Source: Desulfurivibrio dismutans (GTDB taxonomy: Bacteria > Desulfobacterota > Desulfobulbia > Desulfobulbales > Desulfurivibrionaceae). From it: DNA of 64,000 nt. The first letter of the stretch is position 1; each line of letters starts with the position of its first letter. Shown here piece after piece: positions 44,945-54,390 of this stretch. The notes below the pieces were generated by a model. The model saw only the letters and a list, made by a program, of their open reading frames with translations. It searched no databases and was not told the DNA's origin. Location: the NCBI RefSeq assembly GCF_029210385.1, contig NZ_JARGDQ010000001.1, positions 372,001 through 436,000 on the forward strand. The letters run 5' to 3'. The position numbers and the translations under genes are program-made.

Positions 44945-47900
44945 GGACGAAATTAATCGCGCAAGGTCTCAGGTTGCTGGCGGTGACGCTTTGTTGTTGG
45001 CTGGCGCTGTTCAACAACGCCCAGGCGCAGGAGCGTGAGTTGAAGGATACCTCGGGTACCGAGTTTATCTTCTCTTTTCTGTTCAACTATACTGGTGGCA
45101 GCACCTTGAATCTGTTTATCGCCTCCCGGGAAGATACCCAGGGTACCGTTGAAATTCCGGGGCTCGGATTCTTTACCTATTTCACCGTTGAGGCCGGCCA
45201 GGTGACGACGGTCACGGTTCCCGGCAATGCCCAGAATTTGCCCAGTAACCAGGTGTCCAACCTTGGTGTGCGGGTGGCGGCCGACGCCCCGGTCCATGTT
45301 TACGGACTAAACCGCCGGCAATATACCACCGATGCCTTTCTGGGACTTCCGACCCATGGACTGGACATGGATTACCTGGTGATGAGCTATTTCGGGGCGA
45401 TGGGATCGCAGTTTGCGGTGATCGGAGTTGAAGACAATACCGAGGTGACCATCGTTCCGGCCGCATCCGTGCCCGGTCGCCCGGCGGGGGAACCGTTCAC
45501 CATCACCTTAAACCGTCTGCAGACCTTTCGGCTCAGGGGTAGTGCCGACCTTACCGGAACCTCCATTGCCGCCAGCGCACCGGTGGCGGTAATGGGCGGT
45601 GAGGAGTGCGCCAATGTGCCCCGGGGAGTATACGCCTGCGATCACATTGTCGACATGATGCCCCCGCTTACGGCCTGGGGAAAATCCTTCCTCACCTATC
45701 CCCTGGCAACCCGGCTGCGGGGTGATCTCTTCCGGGTTCTGGCCTCTCAAGATGGAACCGAGGTAAGGATCGACGGCGAGCCGGTTGCTACCCTCAATGC
45801 CGGGGGCTATTATGACCAGATACTGACCGCGCCGGCCCGGGTCGAGGCCAACGCTCCAATGCTGCTGGCTCAATATTCGGTGGGGCAGAGTTATGACCGG
45901 GTGCCCTCCGACCCTTTTATGATGCTGGTGCCGCCCAGCGAGCAGTTTCTTGACCACTATGTTTTTGCCACTCCCACCAGTGGTTTCAATAATTTCGTCA
46001 ATATTGTGATCCCGACGCCGGCCGTCGAAACCCTGCTGCTGGATGGCGAACCCCTGGACCCGGAGCTGTTTCATCCCATCGGCGACAGCGGCTTCAGCGG
46101 CGCTCAGGTGCCGCTTCAGGCCGGTTCCCATGCCATCGCAGCGGGACAGCCCTTCGGCATCTATGTTTACGGGTTTGCTTCCTATGATTCTTACGGCTAT
46201 GCCGGCGGCGGGGCGATGGAAGTGATCAACCCCATTCACGGCGACTATCGTAATGTACGTGTTATCAGCACCATCGCCACCGGCGGAATCGATCTGGAAG
46301 CGGACTCTTTCCTGCTGCCGCCGGAGCGGATCGAACAGCACCCAGACCGCCTCGAGATCGAATGGAATTTCCCGCAATTTGCCATCGGCCAGGTGCAGGA
46401 TCTCGACTTCGATCTTACCCTGCGCGATGCCGTGCCCGGAGAGCAGCGCCTGGTAAGTCACAGCCTGGAGCTTATCTACGAGGATCTCAACGGCAACGAG
46501 CATCGCCGCACGCTGGGGGAACAGCTGGTGACCGTGCTGCCGTCGGTTTACCGTCTTGATCTGGCCCTGGACAAAGCGGTTTATACCTTGGGCGAATCCG
46601 CGCTTGTTCAGCCCGGCATCACCAATATGGGCGCGGTTGACGGTATGGTGGCGCTGACGCTTGAGGTTCGGGATGGAACCGGTAATTTTGTCGCGCTGCT
46701 GCCCGGCAGTGAAGCGCTGGCCGTCGGCGCCGGGCAGCGGGTTGATCCGGCCCCGGAGCTGTTCGACACCACCGGGATTTACACCGGTGATTACCAGGTT
46801 TACGCCCGGGTGCTGGATCAGTACGGACAGCTTGAGCTCTCCGCCGTGGCCGACTTCCGGGTGGATCAGCCCGCCGGCGTCGGGCTGACGGCGGCGGTAG
46901 CCACCGACCGGGATACCTATGAGCCGCAGCAGTCGGTGACGATCAGCGGCCGATTGCGCAATACCGCCGTCGGCGCCCAGATCGAAGGCCATACCGTAAC
47001 GGTTGCCGTGTACGAGCCCGGCGGCGGGGAGTTGTGGCGGGATGAAAATCCGTTGTCCACCCTGGCTGCCGGCGGCCATCAGGAGTTGGCGTGGTCCATG
47101 CCCTTGGGCGCGGCGTCTCCGGGCGGCTACCAGGTTGTACTAACCGCCCATGACGTCGGAGGCGCCTTGCGGGCCCTGGCCGAAACCGGGTTCCAGGTAC
47201 TCTCCACCGCCGAGACCGGCGCCGGCCTGAGCGGCCGGTTGTTTGCCGCCCCCAACCCCGTGTATCGCTTCGAGCCGCTCCTGCTTTCCGCCCAAGTGGC
47301 TAATTACGGCAACGCAGCCCTCATGGGTCTACCGGTCACCCTTACCCTGGTTGATCCCGCCGCTCAGCAAGAGTTGGCGGGCTGGAGTGAAACTATCAAC
47401 CTGGAACAAGGAGCCGGTCACGGCTTCTCGGCTGACTGGAACGCAGAAGTGGCCGCCGACACGGTACTACTGGCCGTGCTGCGGGCGGAAATTGGCGGTG
47501 AGATCCGCACCCTGGCCAGCGCTCCGGTGCGGGTCGAGGACAAATTCCTCTCCACTCCGAATATTGGCGAACGCGGGCGGGTGCTGGTGTTGCTGGACGA
47601 TGTTTCCCCCAGTGAGTGCCGGGGGGTGACGGCCCTCAATCTGCATCTCGAGACGTCCCAGCCCCTGGCCGGCGGAGAAGTGGTGCGGGTGGAACTTCTC
47701 GATGAAAACGGCCGGCTGCTGGATGTGGAAACCGCGATGGCGGACGAGCTTCTGCCCATGGACCTCAGCCCCGGCAGCGGCGCCAACCTGGTGCTGCGGG
47801 AGATCTCCACCCACGGCGTGGCCGTCGAAATCAGGGCCCCGGAAGGCGGCACGTTCACGGAAGGTTCCCATCGGTTGGTCGCCACCCTGTATCAGCAAGA

Positions 47901-49146
47901 CCGGACCCATTCACTGGATTCCGGTCTCCTGCCGGCCGGCTGCGCCGATCTACCGCAGCCCGGCACCGCGTTCGGTGATTTTATTTTAACCGATGCCGAT
48001 ATCCACGGGGACGGATCAAGCCGACAACGCCGTGCCTTCCTGGAAGAACTGCTCACGGCCCATGGCTGGTCCCATACGGTGGTTACCGATGGTTCCGCTT
48101 TCGCCCGGGAGCTGCGCCAGGGCGGCTACAGCGCCTTCCTGCTGCTCTCCTCCCGCGTCAAGCTGGACAACCAGGTAAGCCGCGAGTTGCGGGAGGCGAT
48201 TTTTGCCGGCCGGGGTCTGGTCATGGCCGGTATCCATGATCAACGCAATCATCACCTGCTGGCCGCCTCCGGAGTCGAGGTGGTGGGGGTTCATTCCCAT
48301 GCCGACGGGATTGTTTCGCTGCCTTCCGTACCTTTGGCGGTGCCTGATCTGGCCTTCGTCCAAGAGGAATTGCCGCAGGCCCTGCGCCTGGCTGGAGCGG
48401 TCCCGCTGGCCGAGTATCTCATTGACCGGGGTCGGCCCGGTGATCGCACGTCAGTGGCCTGGCATGAGTATGGTCAGGGGCTGGCCGTGACCGCCGGTTT
48501 TGACCTTCTGAGCCAGGCCCATGCCGCTGGGGCGGAGAGTGGTTTTGCCGAGCTGCTTCCGCAGGCCTTGACGCACGTTCATCCCGAGCCGGCCATCAAC
48601 CGGGCCGGCATGGCGGTGCCGGTGTACTGGCGGCTCGACAACCGGGGTAAAGCCGTCGCTGTCCGGCTGCACCTCGAGGTTGCCGGCGGGAGGATCGTCG
48701 ATCCCGGCCAGGGTAACCCGGCGGGCTATCAATGCCTCTCCTTTGACCTGGATCTGCCCGCCGACGGCTCGGCCGAGGTCGGATTCTGGTGGCAACTGCC
48801 GGACGAGCCGCAGTCTGCCGTGGTCACCGCCCGGATCGAGTTGCGTGACGGTGGCTGGTGGGAGGAGTACGGCATCACCAGCCATGTCTTCCCGGTGGAA
48901 CCCCTGCCGACCTTCGAGGAGCTGCGCACGGTGCTCATCTGGCTGGCTGCCCGGGATCGCGACTATGGCCGGGTTCTGCGTGAAGTTGAGCAGGCCGAAG
49001 GCTTTCACGGCCGGGGGCGGCCCGAACAGGCCGTCTTCCATCTGCTCAAAGCCGCTGAAATCCTGGGGGGCATGGATGGGGAGCAGGCGGAGGAGGTCCG
49101 CGACTCCATGGCCTGGCTGATTGTTCGTATTGCCAAAGAGATATGA
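44941..49146 (+). CDS. Very large secreted protein with IgGFc-binding-like N-terminus
   Basis: 1401 residues. A clear Sec signal peptide (1-29, ending NNAQAQ). Residues about 30-470 match the IgGFc-binding-protein N-terminal beta-repeat pattern (VYGLNRRQYTTDAFLGLP; VIGVEDNTEVTIVPAAS; VASINGs replaced here by APVAVMGGEECANVP). Residues about 530-880 look like CARDB or Ig-like beta domains. Residues about 1020-1200 resemble a GATase1/ThuA-like alpha/beta fold (ILTDADIHGDGSSRQRRAFL), and the final part is beta-rich with a helical end. It is translationally coupled to the gene before, and the toxin-like gene follows after 28 bases. Function inferred: cell-surface scaffold or adhesin. Confidence 0.78.
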   Translation: MRTKLIAQGLRLLAVTLCCWLALFNNAQAQERELKDTSGTEFIFSFLFNYTGGSTLNLFIASREDTQGTVEIPGLGFFTYFTVEAGQVTTVTVPGNAQNLPSNQVSNLGVRVAADAPVHVYGLNRRQYTTDAFLGLPTHGLDMDYLVMSYFGAMGSQFAVIGVEDNTEVTIVPAASVPGRPAGEPFTITLNRLQTFRLRGSADLTGTSIAASAPVAVMGGEECANVPRGVYACDHIVDMMPPLTAWGKSFLTYPLATRLRGDLFRVLASQDGTEVRIDGEPVATLNAGGYYDQILTAPARVEANAPMLLAQYSVGQSYDRVPSDPFMMLVPPSEQFLDHYVFATPTSGFNNFVNIVIPTPAVETLLLDGEPLDPELFHPIGDSGFSGAQVPLQAGSHAIAAGQPFGIYVYGFASYDSYGYAGGGAMEVINPIHGDYRNVRVISTIATGGIDLEADSFLLPPERIEQHPDRLEIEWNFPQFAIGQVQDLDFDLTLRDAVPGEQRLVSHSLELIYEDLNGNEHRRTLGEQLVTVLPSVYRLDLALDKAVYTLGESALVQPGITNMGAVDGMVALTLEVRDGTGNFVALLPGSEALAVGAGQRVDPAPELFDTTGIYTGDYQVYARVLDQYGQLELSAVADFRVDQPAGVGLTAAVATDRDTYEPQQSVTISGRLRNTAVGAQIEGHTVTVAVYEPGGGELWRDENPLSTLAAGGHQELAWSMPLGAASPGGYQVVLTAHDVGGALRALAETGFQVLSTAETGAGLSGRLFAAPNPVYRFEPLLLSAQVANYGNAALMGLPVTLTLVDPAAQQELAGWSETINLEQGAGHGFSADWNAEVAADTVLLAVLRAEIGGEIRTLASAPVRVEDKFLSTPNIGERGRVLVLLDDVSPSECRGVTALNLHLETSQPLAGGEVVRVELLDENGRLLDVETAMADELLPMDLSPGSGANLVLREISTHGVAVEIRAPEGGTFTEGSHRLVATLYQQDRTHSLDSGLLPAGCADLPQPGTAFGDFILTDADIHGDGSSRQRRAFLEELLTAHGWSHTVVTDGSAFARELRQGGYSAFLLLSSRVKLDNQVSRELREAIFAGRGLVMAGIHDQRNHHLLAASGVEVVGVHSHADGIVSLPSVPLAVPDLAFVQEELPQALRLAGAVPLAEYLIDRGRPGDRTSVAWHEYGQGLAVTAGFDLLSQAHAAGAESGFAELLPQALTHVHPEPAINRAGMAVPVYWRLDNRGKAVAVRLHLEVAGGRIVDPGQGNPAGYQCLSFDLDLPADGSAEVGFWWQLPDEPQSAVVTARIELRDGGWWEEYGITSHVFPVEPLPTFEELRTVLIWLAARDRDYGRVLREVEQAEGFHGRGRPEQAVFHLLKAAEILGGMDGEQAEEVRDSMAWLIVRIAKEI

Positions 49147-49174
49147 TGCAAATAACCGTGAAGGAGCGATACCC

Positions 49175-52100
49175 ATGAGCGCACCCCTGGCCCTGATGCC
49201 GCGCCCTGGCACTCTGTTTCTGAAATTCACCGCCGTGGCGGTGCTGGTGGCCTTTGTCATGCAGATTACCCAGCCGGTGGTGTTGGCCTTTCAGCCCGGA
49301 ACTCCGTCCGGCCAGGACCGGCAGGTCCGCAAGCCCGACCATAATGAACAGCTGGCCAAGCTGCTGCGCGAAACCGGGGACACTTTGCAGGCCGCGGAAT
49401 CAGGGTTGCGCCGGGGTCTGGCTGTTGCCCATGAGCGCAGGGCCCTGGCGGATCTTCGCCGCCAGTTGGCGGGCCTGGACCGGGAAGTACTGGCGGAGTT
49501 CGACGCGGTGGAGGCCATGTTGCGGGAACGCGGCGTGCCGGAGGTGATCCTGGAGCGCCACCGCGAGACCGTGACCGCCTACCGGCAGGAATTCGGGGCG
49601 TTTAATGAAGAGCTTGCCGCGGTGGAAGAGCCCGGGATTACTGCTGAAGAATTGCGGGCGAGGGTGGTGCGCGCCGGGCGGCGTCTTGGCGGCCACCAGC
49701 TTGAACGCTCGCCCCGCCCGTTCGACCCCGCCGTGCTGCCCCACGGCCCCAGGCTGCCGGCACCGGACAACCATCCCCGGGAGCGCGGCGAGGATTTTCC
49801 GGTCAGCGGGCTATATAACACGCCCCCGCTACGGTTAGCCGCCCTGGAGGGTTTCCGCTTCGACACCCTGCCTGGAGCCGATGACCCGGCCTATCTGGCC
49901 GAGAGTGTGGAGGTGCGCCTCAGCCCCGCCATCCTGGCCAAGGCCGCGGAGTTGGAGCATCAACCGGTGGCCATTTACCACTGGGTGCGCAACCATGTTG
50001 AATGGCTGCCCTCCTGGGGCGCGGTGCAGGATGCCGATGTCACCCTCACCAGCCGCCGGGGCAACGCTATGGATATCGCCGGCCTGCTGGTATCGCTTCT
50101 GCGTGCCTCGGGGGTTCCGGCCCGCTATGTGCATGGCGCCGTCGAGGTGCCGGAGGATCGTTTCCGCAACTGGGCGGGCGGTTTCGAGCAGATCGAAGAA
50201 GCGATGAATTACGCCCGTTCAGGGGGCATTCCCTTGACCGGCCTAGTGGCCGGCGGTAAGGTCTCCCATGTGCGGATGGAACACGTTTGGGTGGAAGCGG
50301 CGGTGGATTTCCTCCCCTCCCGGGCGGCGGTGATGCGCCAGGCCGACACCTGGCTTGGCCTGGACGCGGCCTTCAAGCAGTATGAATATCTTGAAGGGCT
50401 CGATCTGGCCGCCATCACCGCTATCGACGGCGAGGCCTTGGTGCAGCAATTTATCGACAGTGGTACGGTCAACGAGGAGCAGGGCTGGGTGCAGGGCCTC
50501 GACCCGACGGTGGTGGAGGCGGCCCAGGAGCAGGCACGCCAGGCCCTGGAAGCCCATATCGAGACCATGACCGACCCCACGGTGGGCGAGGTGGTCGGCG
50601 GCGGCAAGGTGATCCTGCAGGAGGAAGCGGTGCTGCCCTCGGGATTGCCCTATCAGCGGGTGGTGGAAGGCGCCCGCTATGCCTATCTGCCCCAGGCCCT
50701 GCAGCCGCGGATCACCTTCGGCATGGGAGCGGATCTCTTCGGCGACCCCCAGGTGCAAGAGAGCTTCCCTTGGGCCCAGCTCAACAACCGCAAGGTGACG
50801 CTTTCCTTCCGGCCGGCCACCGAGGCGGATGAGGAGGCGCTGCTGGCGCTGCTGCCCGAGGGCGAGATCACCGATCTCAGCCAGTTGCCCACCAGCATTC
50901 CGGCCTACCTGATCCAGGTCATCCCGGAGCTAAGCGTGGAGGGCGAGACGGTGCTGACCGGCAGCCCCATGGGCCTGGGCGAGGAACTGGACTTTTTCTA
51001 CCGTATCAGCGAACCGGGCTATGGCAGCCGCCATTATCCCCATAAGGTGGTGGCGGGCTCTTATCTTGCGGTGGCGGTGATCGGCGGCAGTGTGGCGGTG
51101 GGTAGCCTGGATGAGGTCAAGACCAAGATCGAACAGACCCGGAACCTGCTGGAGGCCGCCGACGAGGGCCTGCCGGCGGGCCTGAGCCGCGAGGATCTGC
51201 TGGGTGATATCTTCCACGCCGGACTGCTGGGCTACTTCGCCCAATACCAGGCCCTGGGCAAGCTGGCGGCCTTGAGCGGGCAAAACCATTTCCAGCTTGC
51301 CACCTCGGCCGGCACCTTCGGCTATGTGCCGCGGGTAACCTATTTCTTCGGGGTACCCCGCACCATCGCCGTCGGCGGCATGGTGATGGATCTGGACCGG
51401 GTGATGCACGTCAGCAGCGTGGACGGCAAGGGGGATGAAGCCTGGAAGAACTTCAACTTCCAGCTGGGCTCCCTCTCCTCGGCCCTGGAGCACGCGGTGC
51501 CGGAACAGATGTTTGTAACCCAAGAGAGCCAGGGTGAGGCGATCTCGGCGGTCAAGGCCCTGCAGAAAGCGGCGGCCCAGGGCCAGCGGATATACCATAT
51601 CACCAGAGAAAACCAGGCCGCAGCCCTGCCCAACATCCGCCACGACACCCAAACCATGGACGAGATCCGCACCGCCCTGGCGGTGGGCAAGGAGGTGATC
51701 GTCCACACCAACCCGGTCAGCGTCCCGGGCTGGCAGGGCGCGGGCTACGTGATCACCGATCCGCACACCGGCGCCGGGGCCTGGAAGATCGGGGGTGGGG
51801 CCAATGGTAGTTTTCTCAATGATATTAACATATTGGCTACAATAGGTGGGTTTTTGGCATCGGTGGGATCACTTGCGCTTATTGGCGAGAACATTAAATC
51901 TCCTTTGTTGACTAGTTTTGGCAGATTACTTGCGGGGGTAGGTGTTGCATTCACATGGTGGTATATTCTGGATGAGACCGACTCTCCTTTAAAAGCCCTT
52001 ACAGGCGTTTTGCTCTCGGCAGTAACTGCCGTTTATGTCGGTCTCACAGCTTCAGCGTTGGCTTGGTCAGTTACGCTCGGCACCTCGGTAGTAGCAGCCG

Positions 52101-52294
52101 TATTTTTTCTTTTCGTAGTAACTGCGATAACTTCGCTAATTCTAACACTTTTGATTGACTATCTTGTCTCGTATATCTTACCTGTAATCAGAAAACGCAT
52201 GTATGCAGCAAATGTTCAATGGTTAATTCCTGATTGTTTCAGTGGTTACCGCGTGCCGAAGTCAAGACCGATAGCATTGAGCGTAACGATATGA
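49175..52294 (+). CDS. Polymorphic-toxin-like protein: transglutaminase-like domain, pre-tip region, hydrophobic C-terminal tip
   Basis: 1039 residues from ATG 49175 (AAGGAG 49161-49166). Signal/TM segment about 15-38; helical region about 45-190; transglutaminase-like domain about 255-410 with the His (EHVWVEA, about 370) and Asp (GLDAAFKQY) motifs, but the Cys motif reads RRGNAMDIAGLL, with Ala in the Cys place. Residues 532-880 are the conserved region repeated downstream. The boundary motif DPHTGAGAWKIGGGANGSF ends at 880. Residues 881-1039 are AT-rich-coded, with four or five TM helices, and unlike the rest in composition. This suggests an exported carrier with an exchangeable, membrane-acting toxin tip. 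The stop overlaps the next start (ATGA). The toxin function is inferred. Confidence 0.7.
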   Translation: MSAPLALMPRPGTLFLKFTAVAVLVAFVMQITQPVVLAFQPGTPSGQDRQVRKPDHNEQLAKLLRETGDTLQAAESGLRRGLAVAHERRALADLRRQLAGLDREVLAEFDAVEAMLRERGVPEVILERHRETVTAYRQEFGAFNEELAAVEEPGITAEELRARVVRAGRRLGGHQLERSPRPFDPAVLPHGPRLPAPDNHPRERGEDFPVSGLYNTPPLRLAALEGFRFDTLPGADDPAYLAESVEVRLSPAILAKAAELEHQPVAIYHWVRNHVEWLPSWGAVQDADVTLTSRRGNAMDIAGLLVSLLRASGVPARYVHGAVEVPEDRFRNWAGGFEQIEEAMNYARSGGIPLTGLVAGGKVSHVRMEHVWVEAAVDFLPSRAAVMRQADTWLGLDAAFKQYEYLEGLDLAAITAIDGEALVQQFIDSGTVNEEQGWVQGLDPTVVEAAQEQARQALEAHIETMTDPTVGEVVGGGKVILQEEAVLPSGLPYQRVVEGARYAYLPQALQPRITFGMGADLFGDPQVQESFPWAQLNNRKVTLSFRPATEADEEALLALLPEGEITDLSQLPTSIPAYLIQVIPELSVEGETVLTGSPMGLGEELDFFYRISEPGYGSRHYPHKVVAGSYLAVAVIGGSVAVGSLDEVKTKIEQTRNLLEAADEGLPAGLSREDLLGDIFHAGLLGYFAQYQALGKLAALSGQNHFQLATSAGTFGYVPRVTYFFGVPRTIAVGGMVMDLDRVMHVSSVDGKGDEAWKNFNFQLGSLSSALEHAVPEQMFVTQESQGEAISAVKALQKAAAQGQRIYHITRENQAAALPNIRHDTQTMDEIRTALAVGKEVIVHTNPVSVPGWQGAGYVITDPHTGAGAWKIGGGANGSFLNDINILATIGGFLASVGSLALIGENIKSPLLTSFGRLLAGVGVAFTWWYILDETDSPLKALTGVLLSAVTAVYVGLTASALAWSVTLGTSVVAAVFFLFVVTAITSLILTLLIDYLVSYILPVIRKRMYAANVQWLIPDCFSGYRVPKSRPIALSVTI
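51443..51814 (+). repeat. Pre-tip direct repeat, copy A (in the full-length gene)
   Basis: 372 bases matching 53560-53931 without gaps and with few substitutions, in the same reading frame. Homology ends abruptly at the GANGSF codons, exactly where the two tips start to differ. Confidence 0.93.
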
Positions 52295-53163
52295 AAACAA
52301 CAAAAAAAAGAAGAACGTTGCGATATGCAGATAATTACGTTCATATCGCGCTGTTGTTCATATATATTATATCTTTTTTTAGTGCTGCAGGGTCGTTGCT
52401 GGTCATATTTGACCTGCTTTTAGGCATACGAATAACAAAGGTGAATTTGTTTGATAGTATCGTTATATTTCTGGTTACCGTTTCAGCATGTTTGGTGATT
52501 ATTGCTTTTTGGCGAAGATACTGGTTTTTACCTGTTGATTTACGGTGGCTCATAACGCAACATGGTGGAACCGATATCCGTCAACAAAGCTCATACAGAG
52601 GGGTGCTGGTTCGGGGAAGGCTGGGATCAATGTGGTTGCTGGCGACGCTCAATTCACCAATTCTCGATGCTGATCCAATGTTGCATAGTTACGAGTTCTG
52701 GCGCAAATTATCACGAGGGTTTCCGGAGTTCATGTTTGAAGGAGCACGGGTCAGCTTTGTGCAACCGGGTGATTTTGATCAACTGCCGCAGATTGATATC
52801 ACCGTTATCGGCCAGGAAGAAATTAGTCCTGCTGAGACGGGTGTTCCGGCCTTGGACCGTGCAATAAAGAGCGCCGCACAGTCATTGGATGATGAAAATA
52901 TCACTTTGCGTGTTGAGGTTCGTTCACAATGGCTCTTGGTGGAAGTGGATGGTGGAGTCTGGCTGGGTGCACGTTTTATGCATAAAATTGAGCAAGCTAT
53001 GAAATTTTCTCAAATCTTAACAGGGCAACTGGTCGGCATATTTTCTTTTTTAGACGCTGATAATTGGGAAGTGGAACAGAAAAATTTTTTTAGAGGATTA
53101 CGCGATCCTCCTGACATGCCGGAGCGAGAGTTATATGTAGTACCGAGGCGAAAAAACGCATGA
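52291..53163 (+). CDS. Two-TM partner protein, candidate immunity protein 1
   Basis: 290 residues from ATG 52291, overlapping the toxin-like gene by four bases. Two TM helices (about 16-44 and 52-74), then a soluble domain of about 210 residues. AT-rich like the preceding tip. It shares layout and scattered motifs with the protein at 54366-55130 (FWRRYWFLPVDLRWLITQHGG against FWRLPLCLKPDIKRVVMAMGG after TM2; MHKIEQAMKFSQIL against AGKVRKGIELMHQM near the end). No known family recognised. Coupling to a membrane-type tip suggests it protects the producing cell (inference). Confidence 0.7.
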   Translation: MKTTKKRRTLRYADNYVHIALLFIYIISFFSAAGSLLVIFDLLLGIRITKVNLFDSIVIFLVTVSACLVIIAFWRRYWFLPVDLRWLITQHGGTDIRQQSSYRGVLVRGRLGSMWLLATLNSPILDADPMLHSYEFWRKLSRGFPEFMFEGARVSFVQPGDFDQLPQIDITVIGQEEISPAETGVPALDRAIKSAAQSLDDENITLRVEVRSQWLLVEVDGGVWLGARFMHKIEQAMKFSQILTGQLVGIFSFLDADNWEVEQKNFFRGLRDPPDMPERELYVVPRRKNA

Positions 53164-53172
53164 AGTGAGTCA

Positions 53173-53248
53173 TTCCGGCCTGCTGGGTTATTTCGCCCAG
53201 TACCCGGCCCTGGGCCATTTAATGGCCTCAAGCGGCGGCAACCACTAG
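53173..53248 (+). pseudogene. Decayed piece of the toxin pre-tip region
   Basis: Encodes HSGLLGYFAQYPALGHLMAS and stops at TAG 53246-53248. It aligns with bases about 51217-51292 (HAGLLGYFAQYQALGKLAAL) of the full-length gene. It lies ten bases after candidate immunity gene 1, as the remains of a further tandem module. Confidence 0.8.
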
Positions 53249-53252
53249 GGCT

Positions 53253-53507
53253 ATGAGACAGAAAAAAAACAAAAATGCAACAACATCCAAATTGCAGTTA
53301 ATTCCTTTAACAGTATTTATTGTTGTCGTTGTTAATTATGGGATTTGGAATATTTATTTCCTGATTCTTTCTCTACCTTTTTTCGACAATTTTCAAGGCA
53401 CTCGAAAAATTCTTACTGTTTCGGGTTACGGTTTGGCGGTGTTTTCGTACGTATATACAGCTATATATGCTTTTAGGTTTTTGGGTCAGATTACACAAGA
53501 TCGGTAG
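53253..53507 (+). CDS. Small two-TM protein inside the toxin module array
   Basis: 84 residues, MRQKKNKNATTSKLQLIPLT, with a basic N-terminus and two hydrophobic helices (about 16-40 and 52-75). Markedly AT-rich. No clear ribosome site (CACTAGGG precedes). Flanked on both sides by pieces of the toxin conserved region, so it is probably the immunity gene or tip remnant of a lost module. No family recognised. Confidence 0.5.
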   Translation: MRQKKNKNATTSKLQLIPLTVFIVVVVNYGIWNIYFLILSLPFFDNFQGTRKILTVSGYGLAVFSYVYTAIYAFRFLGQITQDR

Positions 53508-53559
53508 TGGCGCCATATCATTGACATGGTACGAGATGGGCCAGTAGTTCAGCGAGCAG

Positions 53560-53931
53560 TGGAAAAATTTCAACTTCCAGCTCGGCTCCCTCTCCTCGGC
53601 CCTGGAGCACGCGGTGCCGGAACAGATGTTTGTAACCCAAGAGAGCCAGGGTGAGGCGATCTCGGCGGTCAAGGCCCTGCAGAAAGCGGCGGCCCAGGGC
53701 CAGCGGATCTACCATATCACCAAAGAAAACCAGGCCGAAGCCCTGCCCAACATCCACCAGGGCGCCCAAACCATGGACGAGATCCGCACTGCCCTGGCGG
53801 TGGGCAAGGAGGTGATCGTCCACACCGACCCGGTCAGCGTCCCGGGCTGGCAGGGCGCGGGCTACGTGATCACCGATCCTTACACCGGCGCCGGGGCCTG
53901 GAAGATCGGCGGAGGGGCCAATGGCTCGTTT
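53560..53931 (+). repeat. Pre-tip direct repeat, copy B (in the orphan module)
   Basis: Gap-free match to 51443-51814 at a constant offset of 2117 bases. It gives a substrate for homologous recombination that would replace tip 1 with tip 2. Confidence 0.93.
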
Positions 53932-54390
53932 ACCGAAGCGGAAATTGCGGATGCGGGTCTTACGCTATTGAGTGTAATCACCGACATCGCCAGCTTTTTG
54001 GCCAAAGCCGGGGTTGCCCTGGCGGTGTATATGACTGCTCTTGAAGATGTCAGCAAGGTCATCGCAGGAGTCAGTGCTGTACTAACCGGTTTATTGATTT
54101 ATCATGCTACTGATTCCCACCTGAAGGGAGTGGGGGCTTTTGCGATAGATTTAATGCTCACTGTTCTTGCGAGTTTGGCGGCGAAAGCGATGTTTGGCCT
54201 GCTGGTCACATCTGTTTCTCCTGTCCTGGCTTCAGTTTTCGTCGTGCTTAGCGTCGCCTTTGTAGTCTCCAGGATCAAAACACTGATAATGGAGACTTAT
54301 TTCCTAACGAGGAACACCGTTGGAGCTAGGTTTGCGCGGCATTATTACAATTGGCAGATGGGACTATGGCTACCGCAAAGTATTGGTTAA
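53560..54390 (+). pseudogene. Orphan toxin tip 2: start-less pre-tip region fused to a second hydrophobic C-terminus
   Basis: The frame is open from just after TAG 53545-53547 to TAA 54388-54390. The first 124 codons copy the pre-tip region of the full-length gene. The last 152 (53932-54387) encode a different but similarly hydrophobic tip. Both tips contain a TDSxLK motif (DETDSPLKALTG and HATDSHLKGVGA) followed by long TM stretches. No start codon with a ribosome site is present; GTG 53614 is the first possible one. This matches orphan tip cassettes of CdiA and Rhs systems, which are silent until recombined into the main gene. Confidence 0.75.

Noticed and set aside
45508-47079. 523-codon minus-strand open frame inside the IgGFc-like gene
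   Set aside because: Low-complexity shadow; the plus-strand protein has a signal peptide and family repeats.
49160-52294. Classical CdiA or Rhs toxin
   Set aside because: No haemagglutinin repeats, TPS domain, YD repeats or VENN/PxxxxDPxGL motif; only the module layout is shared.
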